This document shows positions 45,553 to 54,424 of a stretch of 64,000 bases of DNA, piece by piece (within the stretch, counting starts at the first letter, position 1; every line of letters begins with the position of its first letter). The stretch is from CAVYXZ01 sp963772595 (GTDB lineage: Bacteria; Chloroflexota; Anaerolineae; Aggregatilineales; Phototrophicaceae), in the NCBI GenBank assembly GCA_963772595.1, contig CAVYXZ010000007.1, forward strand, positions 1,364,001 to 1,428,000, written 5' to 3'. The translations under genes were made by a program, and so were the position numbers. Under the pieces are notes generated by a model. The model saw only the letters and a list, made by a program, of their open reading frames with translations. It was not told where the DNA came from and ran no database searches.

Positions 45553-46935
45553 CTAGAGGATCAGATTCTCAGCAATCTGTGTTTCGGTCCAGGCATTGAG
45601 CGCGAGGTCTCCGGTCTGCCGCAGCCAATCGAGCAAGCGCTGCCGCAGCCGGAGCAGATGCTCTGCGGCTTCTGGATCATGAACGCGGTTTCGAAGTTCC
45701 CCTGGGTCCGATGGGAGATGGTACAGCTCATCGACGGCGGTCGCGTTCCACACGTACTTCCATTCACGCTCGCGGACCATGCGCTGCGTATACAGGCCCA
45801 ACTGGTTGCCATGATAGACGGAGAAAATGTCCTGCCGCCCGGTCGTGCCCTCCCCGGCCATGACCGGCAGCAGACTCTGCCCGCTGAAGACCTCCGGGAT
45901 CGCAGCACCCGCTGCCGCGCAGAAGGTGGCCGCGAGATCCAGCGCGCCGCTGATAAAGGCATCGCTTTGCGACCCTGGCGCGATGACACCGGGCCAACGC
46001 ATGATGAGCGGAATATGCACCACATCGTCATACATGATGTAGTGCTTGTCGATCATGCCGTGTGCGCCGCACATATCCCCGTGATCGGTGGTATAGATGA
46101 CCAGCGTGTTTTCGACCAGATCAAGCTGCTCTAAGGCCTGAAGCACGCGGCCTATCTGCGCATCCATCAGGCTGATGTCGCCCAGGTAGGCGGATACGGT
46201 CGGTGCCCACTGCGCCCATGACCAGCCTTCGACCTTCCAGGTGCGCCGCTGCTGCTTCTGGATATAGGGCTTGTCCTCCAGCGGATCCGGGAAGCTGGGC
46301 CAGGGTGGAATCTGGTCCGGTGAGTACATCGAAAAGTAGGGTTCGGGCACGACATTGGGCAGATGCGGTTCGTAGGGGTCCCAACGCAGGAAAAAGGGCC
46401 GGTCCTGCTGGTGATATTCGTTAAGCAAGCGGATCGTGTGCGCAGCGCCCCAGCCCAGACGCGATTGTTCGGGCTGAACGCCGGGATCAACCTCGCCAAA
46501 CCAGGTGTTGGCGTGCGGTGTCGGCGGCAGGCCCTGTTCCGCCCGCCATACCGCATAATCATACTCCGACACGTAATCATGGAAGCTGTAGTCCAGCGGT
46601 GTCTTCTGCTGATGCACATGCCATTTGCCCACGTAGCCCAGCCGATAGCCCTGGTCATCCAATGCCTGGCTGAAGGTCGGCAGGCCTTCGTTGGCCGGTC
46701 GCGGCGCTTCTGAGCCTTCGTTGGCGATACACATGTGACCGGACGGCCATTGACCGTAAAGCAGGCTGTTGCGCGCCGGGACACAGAGCGGAATCGGGCA
46801 AAAAGCACGGCTGAAGTTCATGCCCTCCGCTGCCAACCGGTCCAGATTGGGGGTTTGGAGAAAGGGATGCCCGTTGACGCCGAGACAGTCATAGCGGTGC
46901 TGATCGGAATGAATGAGCAGGATGTTGGGTGGCAT
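45553..46935 (-). CDS. Family S1 sulfatase (Cys-type) in the sugar importer operon
   Basis: 460 residues. Formylglycine motif CVPAR at Cys51 (PIPLCVPARNSLLYG). Metal site Asp in LLIHSDQHRYD, GKWHVHQQKTP after the active site, and TTDHGDMCGAHGMID. No signal peptide. It follows the second permease gene by 31 bp on the same strand, so it is the last gene of the binding protein-permease-permease-sulfatase unit, again linking uptake with desulfation. Different enough from the two other sulfatases in the window to have another substrate linkage. Confidence 0.93.
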   Translation of the reverse strand: MPPNILLIHSDQHRYDCLGVNGHPFLQTPNLDRLAAEGMNFSRAFCPIPLCVPARNSLLYGQWPSGHMCIANEGSEAPRPANEGLPTFSQALDDQGYRLGYVGKWHVHQQKTPLDYSFHDYVSEYDYAVWRAEQGLPPTPHANTWFGEVDPGVQPEQSRLGWGAAHTIRLLNEYHQQDRPFFLRWDPYEPHLPNVVPEPYFSMYSPDQIPPWPSFPDPLEDKPYIQKQQRRTWKVEGWSWAQWAPTVSAYLGDISLMDAQIGRVLQALEQLDLVENTLVIYTTDHGDMCGAHGMIDKHYIMYDDVVHIPLIMRWPGVIAPGSQSDAFISGALDLAATFCAAAGAAIPEVFSGQSLLPVMAGEGTTGRQDIFSVYHGNQLGLYTQRMVREREWKYVWNATAVDELYHLPSDPGELRNRVHDPEAAEHLLRLRQRLLDWLRQTGDLALNAWTETQIAENLIL

Positions 46936-46966
46936 GTTAGACGATCAACCTTTGTGAGTACAGCTC

Positions 46967-47800
46967 TCAGGCGCGGATACCGCCTGATGTGAGACCGGAA
47001 ATGTAGTAGCGCATACCAAAGGAAAAGAAGATGATGAGCGGAATCGCCGCGACAATGTAGGCCGCCATCTGTGGGCCTAGATCGGTCGAGCCGATGTCAG
47101 ATGTAAACTGCGTCACGGCGACCGCTACCACCTGCTTGTTGGGATCGGAAATCATGATGAGGGGCCGCATGAACTGGTTATAGGTCGTCACCAGGCGGAT
47201 GATCGCCACCGTGATAATGATCGGCTTGGAAAGCGGGATGGCGATATGCCAGAAGACCCTGAGTTCTGAGGCCCCATCGATGCGGGCTGCATCAAAGTAA
47301 TCTTCAGGCAGCGAGGCGAAGAAGGTGCGGAACAGCAGCAGCGAAAATACCTGCCCCCCGGCCATCCAGGGGAAAATCACCGCCCACAGCGTGTTCAGCA
47401 GCCCCAGACTGCCCATGAGGACAAATTCCGGGATCAGCATCAAAATCGGCGGAATCATCAAGAGCATGAGGATCGCAGTATAGATGATTTCCTTGCCGGG
47501 GAATTTGTGCCGCGCAAAAGCATAGCCCGACAGACCGGCAAAGACGATGTTGCCCAGCGTAGCCGTACTGGATGCAAAGACAGAATTCAGGATGGGGCGG
47601 CTGATGACATCCCAACCCAGGATGAAATTCTCCCAGCGAACGGGGTTGGGCAGCGCCCAGAAGCGCCCGTAAATCTGACCGTTGTCTTTCAAAGCCAGAA
47701 ACACCAGGTAAAAGATCGGGATAAAGGTCAAAAACAAGAGGACGCTCAGCAGCGCCAGAATGATCGTTTGATTGCGACTACGACTACGCTTGACTTCCAT
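46967..47800 (-). CDS. Sugar ABC importer permease, MalG-like
   Basis: 277 residues with six helices. The EAA loop YFDAARIDGASELRVFWHIA precedes the last two helices, and the N-terminal tail is basic (KRSRSRNQT). Typical CUT1-family inner-membrane subunit for di- and oligosaccharides. It starts 15 bp after the fused permease gene. No ATPase gene is found in this operon, so a shared MalK/MsiK-like ATPase elsewhere must energise it. Confidence 0.93.
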   Translation of the reverse strand: MEVKRSRSRNQTIILALLSVLLFLTFIPIFYLVFLALKDNGQIYGRFWALPNPVRWENFILGWDVISRPILNSVFASSTATLGNIVFAGLSGYAFARHKFPGKEIIYTAILMLLMIPPILMLIPEFVLMGSLGLLNTLWAVIFPWMAGGQVFSLLLFRTFFASLPEDYFDAARIDGASELRVFWHIAIPLSKPIIITVAIIRLVTTYNQFMRPLIMISDPNKQVVAVAVTQFTSDIGSTDLGPQMAAYIVAAIPLIIFFSFGMRYYISGLTSGGIRA

Positions 47801-47815
47801 AGATCACGCCTGTTC

Positions 47816-49792
47816 TTATGCGATTTCACGCCGAGCACGGTAGCTTATGAGCGTACCCGCCAGGATAATGACAAAGAGGACAATACCAATGGCCGAGGCC
47901 ACGCCGAGTTTGTCGAGCCGAGTCGCCATGTAGTACAGTTCCAGGGCCGGGGTATAGGTCGATGCGCCCGGTCCGCCGCCTGTGGTCAGAAACACCAGTT
48001 CAAAGGTCTGCGCCATAGCGATAAAGGTCAGAATCGTGAGCAGCCTGAACTGCCCGGTCAAGAGCGGAAAGTCAATGTGCAAAAATCGCCTTAAGCCCGA
48101 TGCCCCATCGACCTGGGCGGCATCAAAGATCTCGTCGGAGATCGAAATCAGGCCGCCGTAGAACACCAGCAGCGCAAAGGGGTCTGCCCAGGGGAAGCCG
48201 ATAAAAATAACGGACAGCAGCGCAACGCTCGCATCGCCGTACCAGACCTGGGTCCAGTTCCCCAGGCCAAGCGCGATCAAAGTCTGGTTGAGCAAGCCGA
48301 TGGTCGGCTCGTAAATATTGTTCCAGACCAGGATCTGCACCACCATCGGCAGCACAATTGGCACCACAAACAGCGTGCGGAAGATGTACTTGAGCCTGGC
48401 GTTGCGAATGTGGAAGATCAGCTCGGCGATCAGCAGGGGCACCGTGACGATCTTCAGCAGGCCGACGATCACCAGAATAATAGCGTTGCCGAAACCCGCC
48501 CAGAAGAAGCGATCCTGGAACAGGTAGCGGAAGTTATCCAGCCCGACAAAGGTGGTGGTCGCCCCCGGATTCCAATCCGTAAAGGCATGATACAGACCGG
48601 AGCTAGCCGGGTAATAGTTGAACACCGCCAGCAGCAAGATAGTCGGCAGGATGAACAGGTAGGACAAACGAGCGCGCCACATCAGGCGCAGGACCCGGCG
48701 CGGCCCTGCCGTCCGCTTCTGCCAGATTTGCTGGCCGCTGCTGGTGGTGTGGACGAACCAGCCCGCACTCGCGGTCCCCAGCACCAGGATGCCCAGCCCA
48801 CCGGAAAGTATCATGTTGCGCTGCGCGGTCTGGGACTGCGATGTGGCGGCGGCCATCTGGCGATCCTGAACCTGGCTCTCGCCGTCCTCAGTGGCAAAGG
48901 CCATCACATTCCCATCCCCGGACAGCGCGACATCTGAAATCCCGCTGTCGAGCATGAGCGTTTCCAGGATCTTTCCCTCACTATCCAGCAGCAGCGCCTT
49001 GCCGCTCTTGGTCCCGGCCAGGATCAACTCGCCGCCCGGTTGGATCGCCACGCTGTTGACCGGCGACCCGGCATCGACCTGCCACAATACGCTGCCATTG
49101 CCGCCATGCAGCAGGGTGATGCTGCCGTCCTCGGTCCCGGCCACAATGCGCGCGCCGTTGGAGGTCACGGCCACATCAAGCACGCCGTAATCGAGCCGCA
49201 TTTCCAGCAGGCGCTGGCCGCTGCGGCTGTAGACGTAGACCCGGCTGTTATCCGTGCCGATCACCGGGCGGGCATTGTCGCCCGTGCCATAAATATCGAC
49301 CGCCTTCACGCCAACGCCGAAGTTTTCACGCCATTGGAGTTCGCCCGCAGCATTCAGACCGTAGGCCGACAGGTCATTGGAGGTTCCAACGATCAGCGAC
49401 AAATCGTCGGCGATGGCCGCGTTGTTCATCGAGCGCTGTGCCCGGTACTGCCAGAGGACCTGGCCGCCCTCATCCAGCATATAGACGTTGCGATCTTCCG
49501 AGGCGACCACCGTTCGCTGGCCGTCTGGCGTGATGTCCATGCCCAGCACGCTGTTTTCCGGGCTGAATTCCCAGAGTATCTCGCCCGCGTGGTCATAGAC
49601 GCGCATCAGGTTGCCGCTGGAGCCAAAGGCGATCATTTGACCATCGGCGGTCACGGCGGCTGTATTGACACGGCTGGTATTGGCAATATCCCAGAGCACG
49701 CCGGTCGGTTGGGGCTGGACTGCGGCGGCAATCACCAGCGCCAGCAGGCCCAGCATAAGCAGCGGTATGATACGGCGCATCAAGAGGTTCAT
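47816..49792 (-). CDS. Beta-propeller fused to a MalF-like sugar permease
   Basis: 658 residues in one uninterrupted frame. A signal anchor (LLMLGLLALVIAAAV) is followed by about 280 residues of repeats of PQQ/WD40 type outside the cell (for example GQRTVVASEDRNVYMLDEGG, GARIVAGTEDGSITLLHGGN, GGELILAGTKSGKALLLDSE), forming a seven- or eight-bladed propeller. Another helix (about 325-345) and a linker lead to a complete CUT1 permease (about 370-655): start RLSYLFILPTILLLAVF, EAA loop AAQVDGASGLRRFLHIDFP. Ordinary MalF proteins are about 290-300 residues. The fused propeller may capture substrate, dock the binding protein or sense ligand. Sequence shows the fusion; the role is inferred. Confidence 0.92.
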   Translation of the reverse strand: MNLLMRRIIPLLMLGLLALVIAAAVQPQPTGVLWDIANTSRVNTAAVTADGQMIAFGSSGNLMRVYDHAGEILWEFSPENSVLGMDITPDGQRTVVASEDRNVYMLDEGGQVLWQYRAQRSMNNAAIADDLSLIVGTSNDLSAYGLNAAGELQWRENFGVGVKAVDIYGTGDNARPVIGTDNSRVYVYSRSGQRLLEMRLDYGVLDVAVTSNGARIVAGTEDGSITLLHGGNGSVLWQVDAGSPVNSVAIQPGGELILAGTKSGKALLLDSEGKILETLMLDSGISDVALSGDGNVMAFATEDGESQVQDRQMAAATSQSQTAQRNMILSGGLGILVLGTASAGWFVHTTSSGQQIWQKRTAGPRRVLRLMWRARLSYLFILPTILLLAVFNYYPASSGLYHAFTDWNPGATTTFVGLDNFRYLFQDRFFWAGFGNAIILVIVGLLKIVTVPLLIAELIFHIRNARLKYIFRTLFVVPIVLPMVVQILVWNNIYEPTIGLLNQTLIALGLGNWTQVWYGDASVALLSVIFIGFPWADPFALLVFYGGLISISDEIFDAAQVDGASGLRRFLHIDFPLLTGQFRLLTILTFIAMAQTFELVFLTTGGGPGASTYTPALELYYMATRLDKLGVASAIGIVLFVIILAGTLISYRARREIA

Positions 49793-49942
49793 TTCAACAG
49801 GTTCCTAAGCGAAGTATTTTCCAAAAACTGTTGTTTGCGCTTTATACCTTGACGAAAAATCGGTGTCAAGAAACAGACCGAACTGGCTAAATCCATAGAC
49901 CATCTGTGAAGCAAGACTGTTCCAGTGCCGCTTCTTGCCTGA

Positions 49943-49988
49943 CCTCACCCCCAGTCCCCTCTCCATCGGATGAAGAGGGGATTTAGGG
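49943..49988. repeat. ACCTCAC-type hairpin repeat, copy 2
   Basis: ACCTCACCCCCAG, then CCCCTCT (49957-49963) pairing with AGAGGGG (49975-49981), and TTTAGGGT. Shares the ACCTCAC start and TCCCCTCTCCA core with 34581-34617. It lies in the 230-bp gap between binding-protein and permease genes and may lower expression of the permease genes. Confidence 0.55.
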
Positions 49989-50026
49989 TAAGGTCAATAG
50001 ATCCAGCCAGTCGGCTTATTTGCGGC

Positions 50027-51730
50027 CTAGCTTGCCCCTGCCGCGACCCAGCCCGGAGGTTGTTTCTCCGGCGACGCCAGATCCTCAGGGGTGAGGTTCA
50101 GGAAGGCGACAATGTCATCAAAGTTGTCTTCCAGAAGCTGCTGGTACCTGGTGGCGAATTCCTCGGAGGTTATTTCGCCGTTGAAGAACTGCTGCGCCAT
50201 GGTAGCCCACTCACGGATGGTCGGCTCGTACTTGAAGAAGCCGCGCGCCACCGCATCGCCCGGCGCACCGGGTTTCTCATAGTTGCCCACGAAGGTCGTG
50301 TTCTCGAACAAGGCAGCCAGCTCAGGCGGCAGTTCGACACCCTTAATCAACGACGGGCCATTGATTCCGCCCTGGAGATTATTGGGGTCCAGCTTGTTTT
50401 CCAGGTAAATCTGCATCCCGGTCGGACTCATCCAGAACATGATGAAGTCGATTTCCAGTTCGTTCTGCGCGCTGTCTTTGACAGGAACCGCCAGGAAGCC
50501 GTTGGTCAGCTCATTGGCGCGGGCCGGAGCCTGCACGCAGTCGCCCTCAAGTGAGGGGAAGGCAAAGGTCCCGTAATCAAAGAGCGTGGCAGCTTCCTCG
50601 TCAGCCTGGGTGATTTCCGCAGCGCCGCCATATTCGCCCTCGGCCAGAGAGCGGATGTCTTTGGCGAAGGTGGTGTAGAAGCCGCCGGTGACCATCCACA
50701 TCGCAGCCTTTTGGGTCAGGAAGAGCGGGTAGGCATCCGGCATACCGGCCCAGCCTGCGGGGACGTTGCCGTTGGAGGTGATGAAAATCTCGCCGATCTG
50801 GTCCATCATGTCGGCCATGCAGGCGGTATCAAAGCGGATGTCACCGTTCTGCAAAGCATCCAGATGGCGCACAATGTTGGTCGAAACCTTGTCAGGATCG
50901 TCATTGCGCGGGTCGCTCGGATCATAGGTCCATTTGTCGTCGATGCCATCGCGGAAGCACCAGTCGCCTTCCTGGCAGTGGATCAGTTGCAGGTCGTCGC
51001 GGTGATACTGGTCCATCGCCGAGCGCATCAGCCAGGGCATCCGGCCACCGCCCCAGATCTGATCGACCGTCCCTTCCATGCTAACCGGGATGTAGCCCGC
51101 CGCTTTGATCTTATCTGCCCATTCGACAAGCTGACTCCAGGTCGGCTGTGGCGGGACATCGGTGATCCCGGCGGCTTCGAAGATGCTTTTGTTATAGACC
51201 CAGAAGGTCTGCACCGACACGTAGGGGATGGTGTACATCTCGCCCGTATTCGGGTCGCGCACAATGTTGAGCGCCCAGGGTTCAAAGGCGTTTTCCCAGA
51301 CATCGCCGGTATAGGGGTTAATCTCCTGGAGATAAGGTCCCCAGTTGATAAGCCGTCCATCCTGCGCCAGATCACGCACGTGGGGCGATTCGATGACGGA
51401 GACGCGCGGTGTCCCAGCGGCGAACTGCGAACGCACAAATTGCAGGTAGGCCTCTTCCTGGCCCGCCGGTTTGAGTTCGACGCTGACGGTCACGTTCGGA
51501 TGCAGCGCCATATAGGCATCCGCCAGGGCCTGATAGGTCTGCACATCATTGGAGGCAATGCTGATGACGACCTCGCCCGAAAGGTCCCGTTCGTCCTGGG
51601 CTGCCGGGGCCTGGATCTCGATCACGTCTGAGTCAGGCGTAGCATCCTGGGCAAATACCCCGATCCCATGCAGCCCCAATACGATCAAGACCAGTAAGAG
51701 ACTAAAAACTACAAAAACACGCTTCTTCAC
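50027..51730 (-). CDS. Sugar ABC importer substrate-binding protein, family 1, large
   Basis: 567 residues, longer than the usual 400-450. Signal peptide MKKRVFVVFSLLLVLIVLGL, followed by a Gln/Ala linker. Family 1 features: VVISIASNDVQTYQALADAY, IPYVSVQTFWVYNKSIFEAAG, and a C-terminal helix region ending in FLNLTPEDLAS. Middle segment carries extra Cys (HCQEGDWCFRDG) and Trp/Asp residues that could line a large binding site for oligosaccharides. It is the first gene of the importer-sulfatase unit, with a predicted GntR operator 54 bp upstream. Confidence 0.92.
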   Translation of the reverse strand: MKKRVFVVFSLLLVLIVLGLHGIGVFAQDATPDSDVIEIQAPAAQDERDLSGEVVISIASNDVQTYQALADAYMALHPNVTVSVELKPAGQEEAYLQFVRSQFAAGTPRVSVIESPHVRDLAQDGRLINWGPYLQEINPYTGDVWENAFEPWALNIVRDPNTGEMYTIPYVSVQTFWVYNKSIFEAAGITDVPPQPTWSQLVEWADKIKAAGYIPVSMEGTVDQIWGGGRMPWLMRSAMDQYHRDDLQLIHCQEGDWCFRDGIDDKWTYDPSDPRNDDPDKVSTNIVRHLDALQNGDIRFDTACMADMMDQIGEIFITSNGNVPAGWAGMPDAYPLFLTQKAAMWMVTGGFYTTFAKDIRSLAEGEYGGAAEITQADEEAATLFDYGTFAFPSLEGDCVQAPARANELTNGFLAVPVKDSAQNELEIDFIMFWMSPTGMQIYLENKLDPNNLQGGINGPSLIKGVELPPELAALFENTTFVGNYEKPGAPGDAVARGFFKYEPTIREWATMAQQFFNGEITSEEFATRYQQLLEDNFDDIVAFLNLTPEDLASPEKQPPGWVAAGAS

Positions 51731-51783
51731 TGTTTTTCTCCTCTCAAGATTACTAAGTGTTTCAGAAATTTATCGCGCGGCTA

Positions 51784-51797
51784 ATTATATACAATAT
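51784..51797. promoter_or_regulatory. Predicted GntR operator before the sugar importer operon
   Basis: ATTATATACAATAT, one mismatch from the 14-mer at 56763 and sharing ATATACAATAT exactly, inverted, with 57736-57746. It lies 54 bp before the binding-protein start. Confidence 0.6.
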
Positions 51798-51862
51798 ACC
51801 AGCGATTTACAAAATGATATTTTTACAACCTTTCGTATATACCGAGAAAGGGTACAGCCCGA

Positions 51863-52708
51863 CTAAAATTCCACTGTCTTGTGACGCTGCAAATGGCAGT
51901 CCAGATTGATCGCCAGCGGGATACCGGCGATATGGGTCGGATAAAATTCAATGCGCACATCCGCAGCCGTGTTGACACCGCCCCAACCCTGCGGCCCGAT
52001 GCCGGTGGCGTTGATTAAATCGAGCAGTTCGAGTTCCAGTGCGGCATAGCGTGAGTTGCCGTTGCGCTGGCCGACCTCACGCATCAGCGATTTCTTCGCC
52101 AGCAGGGTCGCCATCTCCAGCGTGCCGCCGACGCCGACGCCGACCGTCACCGGCGGACAGGCATTCGGCCCCGCATCTTCCACACAGCGGACCACTTCCT
52201 GCTTGACGCCCTCAATCCCCTGCGCTGGGGTCAGGACCATTGCGCGACTCATATTTTCCGCACCAAAGCCCTTGGCCGCCACCGTCAGGCGCAGTCCATC
52301 ACCGGGGACGATCTCATAATGGATCACCGGGGGCGCGTTGTCGTTGGTGTTGCGGCGGTCGAAAAGCGGTTCCGCCACCACCGACTTGCGCAGGTAGCCC
52401 TCGGCATAGCCCTGGACGACCGCCTCTGTCAGGGCCGCGCGGATCTCGCCGCCGGTGAGATGCACCTCCTGGCCGACTTCGAGAAAAAGTACCACCATAC
52501 CGGTATCCTGGCACATGGGCACCTGGCGTTCTGAGGCGATCTGCCGGTTCTGGACGATGTCCTGCATGGCCTGCTGGGCCGCAACCGAGGGTTCGTTCAC
52601 GAGGATGTCGTTCAACTGGACCATGACGGCTTCAGGCGTGTGAAAATTGATTTCCTGAACGGCCTCGCGGACGACCTCTGCCAGAATATGCACGTCGATA
52701 GTCTTCAT
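51863..52708 (-). CDS. Class I fumarate hydratase alpha subunit (fumarase/tartrate or mesaconate hydratase)
   Basis: 281 residues, the length of the separate alpha subunit. The three iron-sulfur Cys are seen in MCQDTGMVV, GPNACPPVTVG and INLDCHLQ. The subunit holds the [4Fe-4S] cluster that hydrates a C=C bond. Two-subunit class I enzymes act on fumarate, but relatives use mesaconate or tartrate, so the substrate is open. It overlaps the beta subunit gene by 4 bp and ends the six-gene operon starting at 56727. Confidence 0.92.
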   Translation of the reverse strand: MKTIDVHILAEVVREAVQEINFHTPEAVMVQLNDILVNEPSVAAQQAMQDIVQNRQIASERQVPMCQDTGMVVLFLEVGQEVHLTGGEIRAALTEAVVQGYAEGYLRKSVVAEPLFDRRNTNDNAPPVIHYEIVPGDGLRLTVAAKGFGAENMSRAMVLTPAQGIEGVKQEVVRCVEDAGPNACPPVTVGVGVGGTLEMATLLAKKSLMREVGQRNGNSRYAALELELLDLINATGIGPQGWGGVNTAADVRIEFYPTHIAGIPLAINLDCHLQRHKTVEF

Positions 52709-53274
52709 GCTTGGCCCTGCCGCTGGTAGGCCAGCCGCCCCTGCTCATAGAGATCGGCCCCGTAAATGTCGTTAGCCACCACCACCGGGAAATCTTCTAC
52801 CGTCAGTTTGCGGATAGCCTCGGTCTTGAGGTCCTCATAGGCGATCATCTCGACCGCCTTGATGCACTGCGAAATGAGCGCCGCCGCCCCGCCCACCGTC
52901 GCAAAGTAGACGCCCTTGTAGTCTGCCAGCGCGTCCCGGACCGCCTGATTGCGCTTGCCCTTGCCGATCATGCCTTTTAGCCCCTGCTGCAAGAGCGGCG
53001 GCGTATAAGGGTCCACGCGGCTGGCGGTGGTGGGACCTGCCGAGCCAATGACCTGGCCCTCTTTCGTCGGCGAAGGCCCGACATAATAGATGACCTGGCC
53101 CGCCAGCGAGAGCGGCAAAGCGTCACCGCGTTCCAGGGTTTCGATCAGGCGCTTGTGCGCGGCGTCGCGCGCGGTATAGACCGCCCCAGAGATCAATACG
53201 CGGTCGCCGACATGCAGCGAGGTGATGACCTCGTCCGTGAGCGGCGTCGTCAGCCGCCTGGTGTCGTCTTTCAC
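52705..53274 (-). CDS. Class I fumarate hydratase beta subunit
   Basis: 189 residues, matching the C-terminal domain of FumA or the separate beta subunit. Hallmarks are LHVGDRVLISGAVYTARDAA, IYYVGPSPTKEGQVIGSAGP and FATVGGAAALISQC. It completes the active site of the alpha subunit. Overlaps of 4 bp on both sides (ferredoxin gene and alpha gene) show coupled translation. Confidence 0.92.
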   Translation of the reverse strand: MKDDTRRLTTPLTDEVITSLHVGDRVLISGAVYTARDAAHKRLIETLERGDALPLSLAGQVIYYVGPSPTKEGQVIGSAGPTTASRVDPYTPPLLQQGLKGMIGKGKRNQAVRDALADYKGVYFATVGGAAALISQCIKAVEMIAYEDLKTEAIRKLTVEDFPVVVANDIYGADLYEQGRLAYQRQGQA

Positions 53275-53519
53275 TGTGCCCGGCCCCCGTGTGACGTCAT
53301 GATTTCGTCATTATACAGCTTGTGAATGCGGAGCACGCCGGGTGGCGCGGCATGGAGACAGAGATTGCACAGGGTACATTCGTCTTCCCGATCCGGCTTA
53401 ATGACAAGCCTGCCGTTGTCCGATTCAAAAATATCGACCGGGCAAATCTGCGCAAGCTGAGCGCTCAATTCTGGCGATACCTGTGCGCTATCGGCCTCAA
53501 TCCTGATGAAAATGCCCAT
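53271..53519 (-). CDS. FixX-like small ferredoxin
   Basis: 82 residues. Four Cys, at about 26 (QICPVDIF), 48, 51 and 54 (DECTLCNLC), can bind one [4Fe-4S] cluster, as in FixX-type ferredoxins where the usual fourth Cys of the CxxCxxC group is replaced (here HAAPPG). FixX works with ETF:quinone oxidoreductases in electron transfer, but no such gene is nearby. Here it lies between the CoA ligase alpha subunit and the fumarase beta subunit, with 4-bp overlap to the latter, so it may help build or serve a redox step of this pathway. Confidence 0.7.
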   Translation of the reverse strand: MGIFIRIEADSAQVSPELSAQLAQICPVDIFESDNGRLVIKPDREDECTLCNLCLHAAPPGVLRIHKLYNDEIMTSHGGRAQ

Positions 53520-53521
53520 GC

Positions 53522-54424
53522 TCAGCCCTTTGCCTTAATGGCCGCTTCGACCAGTTCGGGAATCTGGGACAATCTATCGGCCACATGCACCCCGGCCTCG
53601 CGCAGCACCTGGATCTTGGCCGCCGGGCTGCCGACATTCCCCTGCACGATGGTCCCGGCATGACCGAAACGAATACCCTGCATCTGGTCCGCAAAGCGAC
53701 CGGCGACGAAGGCGATAATCGGCAGATTTACCTGATGCTTGCGCAGATGGTCGGCCAGCCGTTCCTCAGCGGAGCCGCCCGGTTCCGCATACATCACAAT
53801 GGCATCGGTATCGGGATCCGCCTCGTAGACCGGCAGCAGGTCCAGAATGTTCGAGCCGACGATAGGATCGCCGCCGATGCTGACACAGGTGCTCTGGCCG
53901 ATACCTTCCTGCGTGAGCATATTGGCAATTTCGGTCATCATGCCACCGCTGCGCGACACAATCCCCACGCGGCCCGCCATGTAGGCACGATACACCGCAT
54001 CGACGGATCCACCGGCCATCCCAACCCGCGTATGCCCCGGTGAGATGAGGCCCAGGCTGTTGGGGCCAATCACGCGCGCGCCATGCTGGGCCGCCGCGTC
54101 GAGCAGTATGACGACATCACGACGCGGGATACGTTCGGTCACGATCACCAGCAGCTTGATGTCATTGCTCAGGGCTTCGTACACCGCATCCACTACAAAG
54201 CGCGGCGGGACTGAAATGATGGTCGCGTCAAAACGCTGCATCTCGACCGCTTCGCGCACGGTATCAAAGACAGGCACGCCATACAAGCTCATGCCGCCCT
54301 TACCCGGAGTCACCCCGGCCATGATCTTCGCGCCGTAATCCAGCAATTCGCGGGTGAAGGTCGCCGCCTCACGCCCGGTGATGCCCTGTACCAGGATGTG
54401 TGTCTCTGCATTCGCCAGGATCAT
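53522..54424 (-). CDS. Acid-CoA ligase alpha subunit (succinyl-CoA synthetase/malate thiokinase type)
   Basis: 300 residues. CoA-binding domain at the start (ILVQGITGREAATFTRELLD), GPNSLGLISPG, and the phospho-His in RFGHAGTIVQ. Both succinyl-CoA synthetase and malate-CoA ligase (MtkB) have this form. The fumarase and CitE-like genes in the cluster favour a malate or citramalate ligase over the TCA enzyme. Its start overlaps the beta subunit stop (ATGA), showing coupling. Confidence 0.88.
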   Translation of the reverse strand: MILANAETHILVQGITGREAATFTRELLDYGAKIMAGVTPGKGGMSLYGVPVFDTVREAVEMQRFDATIISVPPRFVVDAVYEALSNDIKLLVIVTERIPRRDVVILLDAAAQHGARVIGPNSLGLISPGHTRVGMAGGSVDAVYRAYMAGRVGIVSRSGGMMTEIANMLTQEGIGQSTCVSIGGDPIVGSNILDLLPVYEADPDTDAIVMYAEPGGSAEERLADHLRKHQVNLPIIAFVAGRFADQMQGIRFGHAGTIVQGNVGSPAAKIQVLREAGVHVADRLSQIPELVEAAIKAKG

